Of a stretch of DNA of 64,000 nucleotides, positions 14,626 to 30,211 are shown piece after piece. Made by a program: the position numbers and the translations under genes. This DNA comes from Dipylidium caninum. Its lineage: Eukaryota > Platyhelminthes > Cestoda > Cyclophyllidea > Dipylidiidae. A model generated the notes under the pieces. The model did not search any database and had not been told where the DNA came from. It saw only the letters and a program-made list of their open reading frames with translations. Numbering within the stretch: position 1 is the stretch's first letter; every line of letters starts with the position of its first letter. The stretch spans positions 5,146,001-5,210,000 of the forward strand of contig QEYB01001046.1 in the NCBI GenBank assembly GCA_017562135.1, in the 5' to 3' direction.

Positions 14626-16130
14626 ACTGATTAAACTGTGGATACTAAAGTTTGCGCGTGCAACATATTGTGATTCGAGAAATAAAATCAATGGCCCAAA
14701 CAAACGTTTACAGGTCATAAATATTTGGCCCAACTAGCGAAACTTGCTTTCTTGGACTGAATTTATGGTTCATATATTAATTCCATAGTCTCATACGTTC
14801 AGGAACGGTGATTAACTGTTCATCATAATTGTAGAATGGGTCTAGTATGAATGGACGTGAAGCCGAAACCGCTAAGTGTGACCAATGATAATGTTAACAG
14901 ATACTATGTAGTCTTTGTTCACGTACATTAAAGTTGTCCATAATTAGCGCACCCAAAACAAACGCATCTTAAATTGGCGCAATTATGCCTACAAAACTCA
15001 TTTGTACAAGAAATGCTAATTCTTAACTTTAGATATACTATAGGTCACAATATTGCTTTGGAGATTTATATGACTTTCAAACATTTTAAACTTACTTTTG
15101 TGCGACAAATAGCTGGCTCTCGGTGTGTAACATAAGTCTATTCTTTTGGGATTTATCTCAGCATTGGAGGGCACGAGGAAAATCATGCTTTTGTTCGGTC
15201 GTTCAATCATAGAATTATAGCGTACTTGTCTCACACGCCGACACGGTGTTCGAGAGCATATTTCCGTTAGGCGATGTGGCGTAAAGCCTGCTTCATTCCT
15301 TCTCGAATTTTGGCGTTTCCCATGGGGATATTTGACCTGAATATTATTAACATGACTAGTTATGATTCACATTTTAGCCCATGTGCTGGGAATGAATTGG
15401 TGCGTATAAAAGAATAATCCTTGCGAAGGAATATGATCTTTAATTCAACCGCCCTACTTCCTGATATATGTATCTTAATCAAGGTCCATTTGTGACCTCA
15501 CTGATTTAAGGTGACAAACATTATTTATGCTAATGCGTCACTTCACTTTTTGAGTTCTTGTCATCTTTTATCACGTAGGTTTTGTTATAATCTCCTAATT
15601 CCATCTTGTCAACTTGTTTCTGCAGCCCCGTTGGGTTGGTTACGCTCAGCCTCCTTCCCACACTTCTCTGCCATAGATAAGTGTCTGATGAAAGTTTTCT
15701 TTGGATTTGTATTTTTCTGTAAGTCTCCCAACTAATTTATCCACCGCTTCCATCTGTATTTGTTTGATACCTTCTCTGGAGTTGTTTTCCTGCCTCCTGT
15801 CCATAATGCCTTTAACATATAAGTAACTCGTGATGAAACGACTATCGAATACCTCCTATGGTGCAAATATTTGTTTTTCTACCTTTGCCATGATCTTGTT
15901 TCTGTTATACAAATTTGATTTAGATGTACATTTATGAAACGTGACAGTAAATATATTATAAGGCAATAGCGATGAAATTAATGCTACCTATTTTCTGCTA
16001 GCTCAAAGTAATCGAACGAACTGAATTCGCATTGCATATTCACTTATCGTCATATTATTTTTATATTTCTCATGGGGCTATTGCTTAGGTAATTTTGTTC
16101 TTTTCGTGATTTGTCTATTCCATGACGTAG

Positions 16131-16780
16131 GCATTTACGTAAAGGCTCGGAAAGAAGGTTTTACCCGTATCAACATAGATCAACCTCCTTACGTAAAGGG
16201 CGAGCTTAATATTCGGGTATGTGTGAGAGGTGTAAGTTTGAAAATTGTTTCACTGACCTTAGTACATAGGAATACCGGAGAACTAATTTTCAAAGGGCTT
16301 ATGTACAAAACCCTGCGAATTCATCCTTCGAGCTTATAATGACTGGTACTGAATGGTTTATGAAAGCCAATTTTACAAAATACCGCCGGGACACAGCCTT
16401 CGTACTTCGAAACCTGACAATTACCCACGAAAACGAAACTTTTATTGCAGATCCTTCACCTAAATTCATGACTTCCTTATCAAAAAAATTTGTCTGTTTG
16501 TCTCGGATTGACATCCCCCTAATCGCTAATGCGTCGCTTTATATGGAAAATACTACATTGCAGGCGTTTAATGTTCACCCCACAAGTAACTAAATACACA
16601 GAATTAACTTACGTTTTAGATAACACTGAAATTTGTCCTCGTGATTTAAAGGTTAACTTTCCTGTGACCCAATTGACGGGTGCTGCTCTGGGTCTGGTGA
16701 TTGGTGGCTTGATTGTGATTTTGGCGATCGTCGCTATTCGAAGACGCTTTTATCCCATCAACAAGCTTACTGTTTCTTAA
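16131..16780 (+). CDS. LAMP-family glycoprotein, C-terminal part
   Basis: Two exons, 16131-16216 (phase 1 in, phase 0 out) and 16270-16780. The second encodes the end of a LAMP luminal domain: NSSFELIMTG, repeated N-glycosylation sites (NFT, NLT, NET, NAS, NTT), FVCLSRIDIPL, the family-typical LQAF, a CP near the membrane, then a membrane span (GAALGLVIGGLIVILAIVAI) and a short basic tail RRRFYPINKLTVS. LAMPs are heavily glycosylated lysosomal/endosomal membrane proteins. The usual tail signal GYxxI is absent. One frameshift is needed: an extra C in the CCCC run at 16578-16581, just after LQAF. Upstream exons with the signal peptide were not found, so the gene is partial as read, or a decaying copy. 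Confidence 0.72.
16578..16581 (+). other. One-base frame break in LAMP-like gene
   Basis: Frame 16339-16593 encodes the luminal end and stops at ...HPTSN; the frame starting one base later encodes the Cys-Pro pair, membrane span and tail. Removing one C from CCCC joins them. No GT-AG intron of credible size fits. Confidence 0.65.
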
Positions 16781-17234
16781 AGTGACTTGCATTATAAGTC
16801 CTTTATCTACATCCAACTACTCAAAGTTTGAACTTACGAATTTACCGAACTTTATCTTCATTTTTCAAAGACTTTTCTAATATTTTTATACGCATGGTCT
16901 ATCAAACTTAAAAAAAGATACTATTCGCTTTACTTTGGTAATCATTTATGAAGATCATGAGTAGAAATGGAGTTCAATTTAAGCTTGGGATGATATAATT
17001 TGGTCGAATACTATTAACCTTGAAGTTGAAAAAATTCATTCGCTGTTTATTATCCCTTTCTCATCCTTTTGTCTGTTTATGATTCTTCACATACCGTTTT
17101 AATCTGTGTTCCTTCATCTATTGATACCGAAGTACCCTAACTTTATAGAAAATTTGATTCAAAGTAACATTTCAACACTTTAACCAGACGGTGGTGCAAT
17201 ATTCTAAATAGCCTTTACTACTAGATATCCAAGT
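16781..17234. other. Intergenic, no recognised gene
   Basis: AT-rich spacer after the first LAMP-like stop. I see no coding signal. Confidence 0.35.
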
Positions 17235-17641
17235 TTGGAAAATTTCATTAAATTTTGTCCTGAAAGGCGGATAATGCCGTTCGAAAAGGTTTTGCGAACA
17301 GTTGGGTATTCTCCCAAGCTTGATATAAAGATGGGGGAGAAACCTGTTTATTTTCCTCACGATAGACGGGTATTTTATGATATCGGTTGTCGTTTCGACG
17401 AGAATGATCGTGGATACCTCGGGGAAGGCGCAGGAAAAAGAGGGTAAGGAGGCAACAGATCAGTGCATGAAATTGCTTCGCCTCTCCGGTGATGAAATCA
17501 GGTTCGACATATGAGAAGATTTGGCAGTCAGTTCCATCTTACCGATACCTGGGATTGTGTCCTCATGATGCGTCCATGGTGGGAATGCTGCTGGAAATGC
17601 AAGCACATCTCAGTTTTCTCTATACTGCAAATGACAAGAAG
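17235..17641 (+). pseudogene. Coding-like stretch with broken frame, unrecognised
   Basis: Three overlapping plus-strand frames each look protein-like and follow on from one another: 17235-17380 (KVLRTVGYSPKLDIKMGEKP), 17377-17514 (SGKAQEKEGKEATDQCMKLL) and about 17502-17641 (YEKIWQSVPSYRYLGLCPHD, then MLLEMQAHLSFLYTANDKK), with a good donor GTATGT at 17642. No introns of believable size link them, so single-base shifts are implied. I do not recognise the family. Either a degenerate gene fragment or real exons with assembly indels. Confidence 0.35.
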
Positions 17642-18830
17642 GTATGTTTATTTTAGAAGAAAACGTTTTAGAAAGCATAAGCAAGATATGGGCGAAAGAG
17701 TGATTATCGGAAGAACGTTTTTATGAGTATGCTATCTGTGGTAGTGTACGTCAGTGGTATTCCATATATCGAGTTACATTTTTTCTAGTTTTTCTAGATA
17801 ATTTGATTTTCTGAGCACATGATCACTTTGTATGAAGGGAATCCTTTATGTTCTTGTGGATATATAATATCAGAAAATAGTTGGATACAAACTTAACTAC
17901 CATTAGGTATGATGCAATTAAACCTTGTTTTTCTTTGGTTTGTTGAGTCAATTTACATCAGGATTCCTTCATATCATTGTGCCATTTAAATCGAGCCGTA
18001 AATAAATGAACAGTATTTGGAAATTCATTCTTTCCTTCTCATCCCGTTGTAATAATCGTATACGTAAATTTACTTCAATACAATTGCACACTCATGGGAG
18101 CGGTGGGGGAAATATTCTGTCATCTACAAGTGCATTAAATCCGAGAGTTATGAGCAAGTTTGTTTAGTAAAATTAACAAATCTGTCGTTCTAACATAAAG
18201 GATTATTTTTTGTGCAATTGCGTCCCATCCCGTGGTCTTAAATGCACAGTCGATATTTTGCCACAATCGTAAATTTATATGTGGAAGAACATTTGGGAAA
18301 CCCATAGTCTTTACTTTCGATAACAGTTCCAAATCTATTTAAAAATAAAATGGCTGGTTTATATACGACAAGGTTTCCTATCCAGTTTTGATAAACTTGG
18401 TGCTTCAATTTTCATTACAAAACGTTGCCATATGGAAAATTTTCATAGTGGCTATTTATCAATGTTAAAAGTAAAGCCATCATGTAGCGAAGTGTTGAGC
18501 TTTTCACAGAAACCCATAGCAGTCATCTGGAGTAAGTGTGTTCCCATTTATATTATCTATTTCACCGAAGGGTTAGGGCGAGAGGGAAAATTTTCAACAA
18601 ACCATAGAGTGTGTGTGGATCATGTCGGCGTTTGCTCTAGCAAATGTTTTTTGCCTGACAAATCTTTCTGGTTATAGCAAAGTGAAGGCTGCAACCAGTC
18701 CTGCGAGGAGCAGTTTATGTTGAATGATAGCCAAAGCTGGCTGATGACAATCATAACATGCCTTATCAGTAATACATAACCTATACTTATTCCAATGGAG
18801 TGGGCTGTAATTTGACATTTTTTAATTAAA
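17642..18830. other. Spacer, no recognised gene
   Basis: AT-rich. Short open stretches only. N-terminal exons of the second LAMP-like gene may be hidden here. Confidence 0.35.
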
Positions 18831-18831
18831 G

Positions 18832-21813
18832 CGGAAGTGTCATGTTGTTGTACTTGGACCGCCAAGGGACAATTTACTCGGCTTCTCTATCGTGACTCCG
18901 AGGAATGCTTCGCGCCCAACTCGGATCGCTGAGGTAAACAACAGGCAAAGTTACACCAGTTCAGTAATAATCTCAGAGGTTAACAAGACATTCTGCGACA
19001 ACCGAACCCGTAAGATGGGCTTCTACTTGGATCCCGGACTAGGCCGCACCCCGTGGGTGTTGGAACTCACGTGGCGCCGTAAACCCGAATACTATGAAGA
19101 CGGCGAGGTCGGATGGAGTAGTGTTGGAGCCCACCCGGGAGCTCTCTCGGGCACCTTCAGCCTCACAAAGATCCAACTAAGTTACAGTCTCGCCTCCTTA
19201 TCTGATGATCACTCGTTCACTAGTACGTGATACTTTTAGATATAAACTGTGACTGACGGACGTATTAGTTGGGTCTGTAACTGCGGTTCTGACATGCATA
19301 TGTATCATTGTTAACAAATTAAAAATCAACTGCTTGGAATTGCTGAGTAGATAAACAAGGCACAATTTCATTATTATCTTCATTTTTAGCAGAAGGTAGT
19401 GTCATTCACCCAGTGGCTTGTTTAAAAGGCGATGCCTAAATGTTAGCGGAAAGACTCATCACGTATTATTAAATGTCCAAATTGGGGAGAACACAACGGA
19501 ATCGTCTGGCCTATTTTTGTTGCAGTGGAATACATGTTGCACTTATGAAGGGGTAGTTATAGATAGCAAAATAAAAATAAATTACGAATGAGAAAAAAGT
19601 CAAGTCCACGGAAAACTGGCTCGAGGGAGATCAATCCAAACCTTCCAAAGATGTTGAGGACTATTGTTTCTAAATTCTACTCGCATAGGCAGTAAGTACT
19701 CAAGTAGAGAATGCAGCTTTTATTGGTGGGGTCTCAGGTGCGCGTAGCTGGGATGAGGGTGTCGTTGTCTTCTGTGTTAGAATCCCAGGTGCACGTTTTC
19801 ACGTGTCTCCCTGACGCATCCCGTCTCATGTGATGCTTATTCTAAGCGAGACTGGTAAGAAGTAACCATTTGTTGAGTTAGCAACTGAGTGACTGCGGGT
19901 TTTGAGTCGGAATTAAAATTCAAAATTTTTACTCGAAGATAAAACTTGATTCAACCGGGTGCTGCCCCTTTTTGTCGATGACTTGTGCCGTCGTTCAGGC
20001 AGTGTCGTAGTTCCACGTTCATAAGGTTTTTGATCTTTGCCATCGGAACACTGAATTGAGTGCGATTTGACATCATCGGCGTCGTGGAAAATGTTGCGAT
20101 TTAAGGAGTTCTGCATGGAACGACCGAATAAATGGTAGTCTGAAGGCGCAAGGGCAGGGCTGCGCGACGGATGTGTCGACGCATTGCATACGCAGACCCA
20201 GACATTTCTCCCGAGCGACCAATTTTCCTCTCGCACACACGTGTGCGATACACTAAGTGGCTCCGCAGTTTCGCGTGTTGTGCTCTGACGATCTGCAGTG
20301 ATGTGGGTCTCACCGACGTCAACGGGACGGACGGCCACATTGTGGAGCATGTGTCAGTGAGAAGTCACCAGAACGAAGTCAGGCAGAGCGATTTTGGCAC
20401 TGCCCTTCTTTGGAGGCTTCGTTCCCATCTACGGCACATAACTCCTCCTCTGCTTGCCTTGTGGGAAACAAGGGAATAAACGATTTTTGGAGTGTGCGTT
20501 CTGTTCTTCCACTTGTAACTTGGAATAAAAGGCGAGGGTGCACACCTGAGCGATACAATCTCTTACCAAATGAAAAGCAGAAGTCAAAAGCAATGAGGAA
20601 AAGGTATATGTGTATGGATGGCTTGGGTGTAGTGAACGTCGTTGACGAATGTTGTCGAACGACAAAGTGCGCAGTCCCTCAGTTGCCATCCCAACAGGTA
20701 TAGCGACTCCATTGCCAACTGAGCCGGTTTAACACTCTGGCTCTGTTTACTGCGCTTTCAGGGTGAATACGGGAGCACGGTCGTCAGCGGAGAAATAGAC
20801 AGATTTCGTGCTCGAGCAGGAGACTTTTATCAGTGCGCCTCCACTAGGCACATACTGCTTACTACTTTTCTGGCTAACTCAAATGGAAACAAAGGGAATC
20901 GGACCAACAAAACGAGTTCGATCCACGTTATCTTCACCACACGAAACATAAGACTTCAGTCGTTTGGTGACCATAACGAAAATACCTTCAGTGGAGCCGG
21001 TAAGTCCTCGTGTGTGTTTTGGAGCAGAACGTGGGTAGTGTCAACACTCCGATCTTCAGGAAAGTTCGAGTCTGCCATAACGTCGGGAGGCGCAATTTTG
21101 GTTTATACAATTCTTCCGCTTACTCCCAAATGGTTTCTTATACACGGTGCTTTACTTCTTCCAAATTTTGCTATCAAAAGATATTGGCACCTGCATCGAA
21201 TATTTCGTCAAACTTATTGGCCTGGCTTTGAAACAAATTGAAATTTTAATAATCAATCGCACCGCATGACATTCTCTCTCTCTTGCAATGTCATTCTTCT
21301 TCACGTGCGACAAGTGTCATTTGGACACATGGAAATACGATGAGCCATTGAGGCGATGCTGTGTCTAGGGGAGATTGTGCCGCAGGCGTGGTGCAATTGT
21401 GCCCACGGCGTCACAACTTTGACCAGATCGTTTTGCCCCGCGAACTACCTTTGCCTATTTGTGCTACAATTATCCGCAGAGTGGAGTAAAAGTGGATGAG
21501 GAAGCGCTTTTAGCCTCGCCGACGTGAAGCCAGCAGGCCATTACCGCCCTTTTTAGGTGTCACATGTGGAGATGATGTTCATGAGGATCATGCCGTAACG
21601 ATCGGAATTGGTTCGGCCGTCTGTATCATTGTTGCAGTTTCTGTCATCGGCATAGCTCTAACGCGCCTGTACGACCGCGACAAGGAATTGCAGTCTTATG
21701 AGGCGGGATACTTCAAGGCCGCTGAGGAGGACCTCCCCCCCGTCACAGCCTCTCTTCGTCGGCGTGTGGCAAAAGTCCCCAGCGGAGCGCGTCGCGCATC
21801 GCCTATCTCGTGA
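18832..21813 (+). CDS. LAMP-family glycoprotein, second gene
   Basis: Exons: about 18832-19226 (phase 2 out), 20776-20999 (phase 1 out) and 21557-21813. Exon 1 encodes a luminal LAMP domain with FCDNRTRKMGFYLDPG, a Trp-rich WVLELTWRRKPEYYEDGEVG and the strand TFSLTKIQLSYSLASLSD. Exon 2 has DFYQCASTRHILL...SSIHVIFTTRNIRLQSF, matching the C..(x)..L-Q-A-F block of LAMPs. Exon 3 has a Cys, a membrane span (VTIGIGSAVCIIVAVSVIGI) and a longer tail containing YEAGYFKAAEEDLPP, where YEAGYF could serve as a tyrosine-based sorting signal. Stop TGA at 21811-21813. The start of exon 1 and any signal-peptide exon are unresolved; for exon 2 the AG at 20774-20775 is preferred over the stronger CAG at 20759-20761 because only it keeps frame. 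Intron 1 (1.5 kb) carries repeats. Confidence 0.68.
19858..19910 (+). repeat. Dispersed repeat, short inverted copy
   Basis: Contains tagcaactgagtgactgcgg, which resembles the reverse complement of the core found at 14580-14612 (ggcaactgagagactgcgc). It is diverged and short, lying in the same intron as copy 2, so it may also be chance similarity. Confidence 0.35.
20500..20703 (-). repeat. Dispersed repeat, copy 2
   Basis: Shares with copy 1 (14430-14625) the order ttccacttg, gtgaacgtcg, tcgaacgacaaa, tgcgcagtc and ctcagttgcca. It lacks the TATG expansion. It lies in intron 1 of the second LAMP-like gene. Confidence 0.65.
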
Positions 21814-23404
21814 GCCGGCCAATGTCACGACTTACTAGCATCGTTTAGCACACGTTCAAGTCGCATGCGCCGTAGGTTAACGTAAACTCGATTATGGTTC
21901 CACGAAAACGGACAACCGAAGACCACTTTTGTGTACTTACTTACTTACTTCGCCCGTCATATTTACATGTGAGCACCAAATGCGCACTTGTTTTCATATG
22001 TGTTCTTTTCAATGTTGATTAAAGGGTTCATCTTGCATTTTCTCTGTTCACGCCGTGGTGTTTAATGGATCTAGTCTATAAATTAGTTAACTCGGTTAAT
22101 TTCTTGCGATGAATTTTCAAACCACCGGGCCAGCGCATCTCAAGTTGTCGCCTATTTCGAGTGTTCATATGATGGTGAATGTATACGCTCCGCAGTTGGC
22201 TGCAGGAATAAGGGCTTTCTGAGGCGATCTCGCGGTTCCCCTCCTCCTCGCGCCTAGGCAGCACAGGATTCACACCCTTTCACTACCCGTCGTAATTGGG
22301 ATAATTGAGTTTTAACCTATTTGCTTCATCGAGCGAGACATGTTTGCTTCTTCCCTTTACCGCCGCAGTGTTGTTGGCACGGCGAAACACACACTATTTT
22401 TAACCGTACGTGGTTCAGCTCATGAGAACTTTGGTGATTTTGATAAGTTGATAACCACAGAGTGTTGGGGTTGGTGTGATTTTTCCCCTTACGTCAGCTT
22501 CCGACTGTAACAGAGCATGTTTCGACCCCTGTTTGAGCTAGAGGCACTCAAAGTAGACCCTTGTTTTTGCAGCACCACGCACTCTCTCTGAGATGATGAT
22601 GGGGTAATAATAATAATAAACTACGCAGACAAGGGAAGAGTTAGATTCAGACCACATTCCCAGTCGTAGTGTAATGTAAAGTATACATCAGCAAATGTAA
22701 ATCGCCGTTTTAGGAGTGCGTGAATATTCATTCAGGACAAATGGGTCCATTCACGGTAGTGACCGACACGCCTACGTCGCCATTGGAGGCGTCTACTTCC
22801 TCCTTTAACGAAACAACATTTCATCTGCCTCCAGGCGGATCGCACACGGTCCGCCGCAATTAACAAGTTCAAGACGGCACTGGGTCTATTCGGAGCGCAT
22901 TCTTTTGGTTTTGCCCCCTCGTCCCCGCAGCAGCGAACTACTAGAAATTCCATTCATCACCGAGCTGTACGAAACGTCACTGAAACTCGAGCATAACATC
23001 ACGCATCGAAAGCAGTCAAAAAATCATGACAAGGGAGACGGCACATCGTTCACGGTGTATATTTTATGCATCTATTAATTGCCTTGACTTGGACTTGGCA
23101 CTTATTTCTTTAACTGGGAGAGGTGTACATCTGCCTCCTGTTCTCTCGTCCTTTGTACGTTCATAAACGCCTCGAGACGGCTCTGCGCAGGAGGACGCTC
23201 GGGTTCCCCTCTCCTCCGCGAGTACTCTGCAGGGAAGATGCAAGCAAATTAATCGTCTGACATGCCATTTTGTGCATCTCGTTGAGTGACTTTTCGCTGA
23301 GGCCCACCGAACCCCAGTGTGAAGCCGCTTCGTTGCCGTTGCATCAATTTATGAAAAGCATTTGCTCGGATTGAGGGTTAGAAAATCACAAAATCGTTCT
23401 TTTA
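21814..23404. other. Convergent 3' flank between LAMP-like 2 and Delta-like B
   Basis: Stop codons of the two genes face each other. ATTAAA at about 22018, some 205 bases after the LAMP-like stop, is a possible polyadenylation signal. TTAC/CTTA repeats occur near 21935 and (AAT)n near 22605. No gene recognised. Confidence 0.4.
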
Positions 23405-28031
<4,627 letters not shown>

Positions 28032-30211
28032 CTCAGTCCCGCTTATGTGCGTCTGCGGCGACACCTTCTGACGGAGTAGCTGGTTAATGTCGTAAACAGG
28101 TGGGTTGCAGGGGTGCTGGAACGACTTTCTCGAGCACCAATAGAACACACCTAAACGCTGGCTTTCGCCAATAACCCTCGCAATTCACACGAGTGGTGCG
28201 CGTGCACGCAAAGCGAACGTCGCCTCGTGTAGCCCGCTGTTTATGCAATGCGGAGGTGGCGTGGGCCCCGATGCCCCTCCACCGCGCCAGGAGACACGAA
28301 GGTGGGGACGGTTCTCTCGGCACCAAGTGCCTCCTCCGCTTGTCTGTTCGACGACGCGCAACTCCCCGCCTCCGAGAACCACTTGACTGAGAGGCGCGGA
28401 GGCGCAGCAGGGCGGACAAAAAACACCCAGTCGCTTATCGCAGTCTTGCGGGCGGAGGACTGCTCGAGTAACACTGTCTGGCCCACAACACCTCCGGCTT
28501 CCACGTGGGTCGAGTGTGCGGATAAGTCGTCCTTAGGCAACAGTTTACCTCTAACACAAGACTTCAATCGACTTCCACTGTCCAACGTAAACACGAAACT
28601 GCCCTTGAAATCAGTGGGCGGCCGAGTTTTTCACACTCATTCCACGTGATAGTCGAGGCCTTCGCGTTGTAGCGCTTAACATAATAAACAACTAAACATG
28701 ACTGCCACCCTCACCCGATGCGCCGCCAAATTCTCTGCGCTTGTGGACAGCTGAGGAATTTCTTCGGTTCGGCTAAAACGCTGTGGGCGCGGAATGCAGA
28801 CAATTTTCCACTTTTCTTTCAAAGTGCGACTCTGTGAGTGAACCATTTACCTCAAATTAAGGGAATCGAATGCTTACTAGACGCCTCAGCTCGCCCTGCC
28901 TTTTCTGCGGACGTCATTCTCTCATGGATTCCCGCCAAATTCAGTACTATAGTATACCTTACAACAATGCATCATTGTTTCTTGTCCCCAACTTCAAATT
29001 TCTCCACCAGCGAGAAGGCTTGGCTGTTAGCGCCCCTTAGAAATCGTAGAGCCGACGGGCAGGCTGAAGTTTTCTGAAATATTGTCTTCCCACTGCTGGC
29101 CTGGTCAGGGGCGGAGCGAACACGCAGCTCGTCTGCACCGTCGCCCCCGACGGGCGAGACGTGCGTGCGAACGGTTGCGTCTGGCCCCGCGCCAGTTCTC
29201 ACAAACGCTCAATAACCTACACAAACGGAAGACCGCACTGAGTACAGCCGGGCCGTGCGACTTTTGGCTCCGTGGGTCGGGTGCTTGGAGGAAGCCCGTG
29301 TGACCACCTCGGAGACCTGGTCCGATCGCAGCAACGCCCCCTCCATCAACATTAAGCCTTCACTCCCTCTCCTCCCTGCGTCTGTGCGCCTTCGGCCGCC
29401 TCGCAGGCCGCTCCTACCGTTCACTGGCACATTTGCTAGATTAGTCTTAGGAAGTAACACCTTTTCCCAACGCTTTTTGACCTGATGGTCACGAGCGCCA
29501 AGCTGGTGAATGCAGCACTGTTGTAGTCTGCATGAACCCGGCGTGAAAAATTTCGTGGTATGGACGAACAACCCTCTTGAAGGCTCCGTGGGAGGACGAA
29601 TGTGGCACTGCAACATCCTGCGGTGAAGGAGTGCCTGAAAAAATCCTACTTTTCTGTCCCAAAGCCGATTGGCATTTCTCCAACATCTCCGTACGCGTTT
29701 AGTCTCATCAGCTGGAAGAAGAGTTCTCAATTCGAGAGACCTCATGTTAGGCACATGGAGCAATTTCGGTTAAATGAAATATAAGCACTATAATTAGAGA
29801 TGGGAGATGGCCTACGTGTCGGGTTATCTGACATCCTCCGTATTTAGGATTACTCGATTGTCTCGGGGGGAGACTAGCCAAGTGGCCTGTAGATATCGAG
29901 ACGCGGGGGCTGTTGGCGTGGGTCGGGAAGGAGAAAATTTACACACGGATCCAATCCAGGCGTGTCTTTCGATGACTGCATCGGGGTTTTATTTGGGGCC
30001 ATAAAGGAAATCACACACATCAAATGGCTACGAAGGCGTGTCAGTGATAAAATGTGAAGAAGGAGAAGAAGAAAAAGAAGAAGAAGAAGAAGGGCATTCA
30101 TAAATGTACTACGAGGAGCGGGTTTATTTCCTTGAGATGCGCAGCAGCTTCGCAAGACCCGACTCCCCGTCCTCAGAGGATCGTTTGGGGAGAGAGTCAG
30201 CCATCTGGTTG
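28032..30211. other. Spacer between the two Delta-like genes
   Basis: GC-rich 2.2 kb. A 184-codon open stretch on the minus strand (29763-29209) is basic, matches no family I know and may be a by-product of GC richness. This interval should contain the promoter of copy B and the 3' UTR of copy A. An AAG-type repeat lies at 30055-30092. Confidence 0.4.
30055..30092. repeat. (AAG)n microsatellite
   Basis: Purine-only run of aag/aaaag units, 120 bases downstream of the Delta-like A stop codon. Confidence 0.9.

Larger units (their letters stand above)
13876..16130. other. Gene-poor region upstream of NAGK
   Basis: AT-rich. Contains a TATG-type microsatellite and a dispersed repeat copy (listed separately). 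The N-terminal exons of the LAMP-like gene at 16131 should lie somewhere here, but I could not identify them. Confidence 0.4.

Noticed and set aside
29209..29763. 184-codon minus-strand open stretch between the two Delta-like genes
   Set aside because: Basic, without domain, signal or reverse-transcriptase motif. Considered as a retroelement remnant but nothing supports it.
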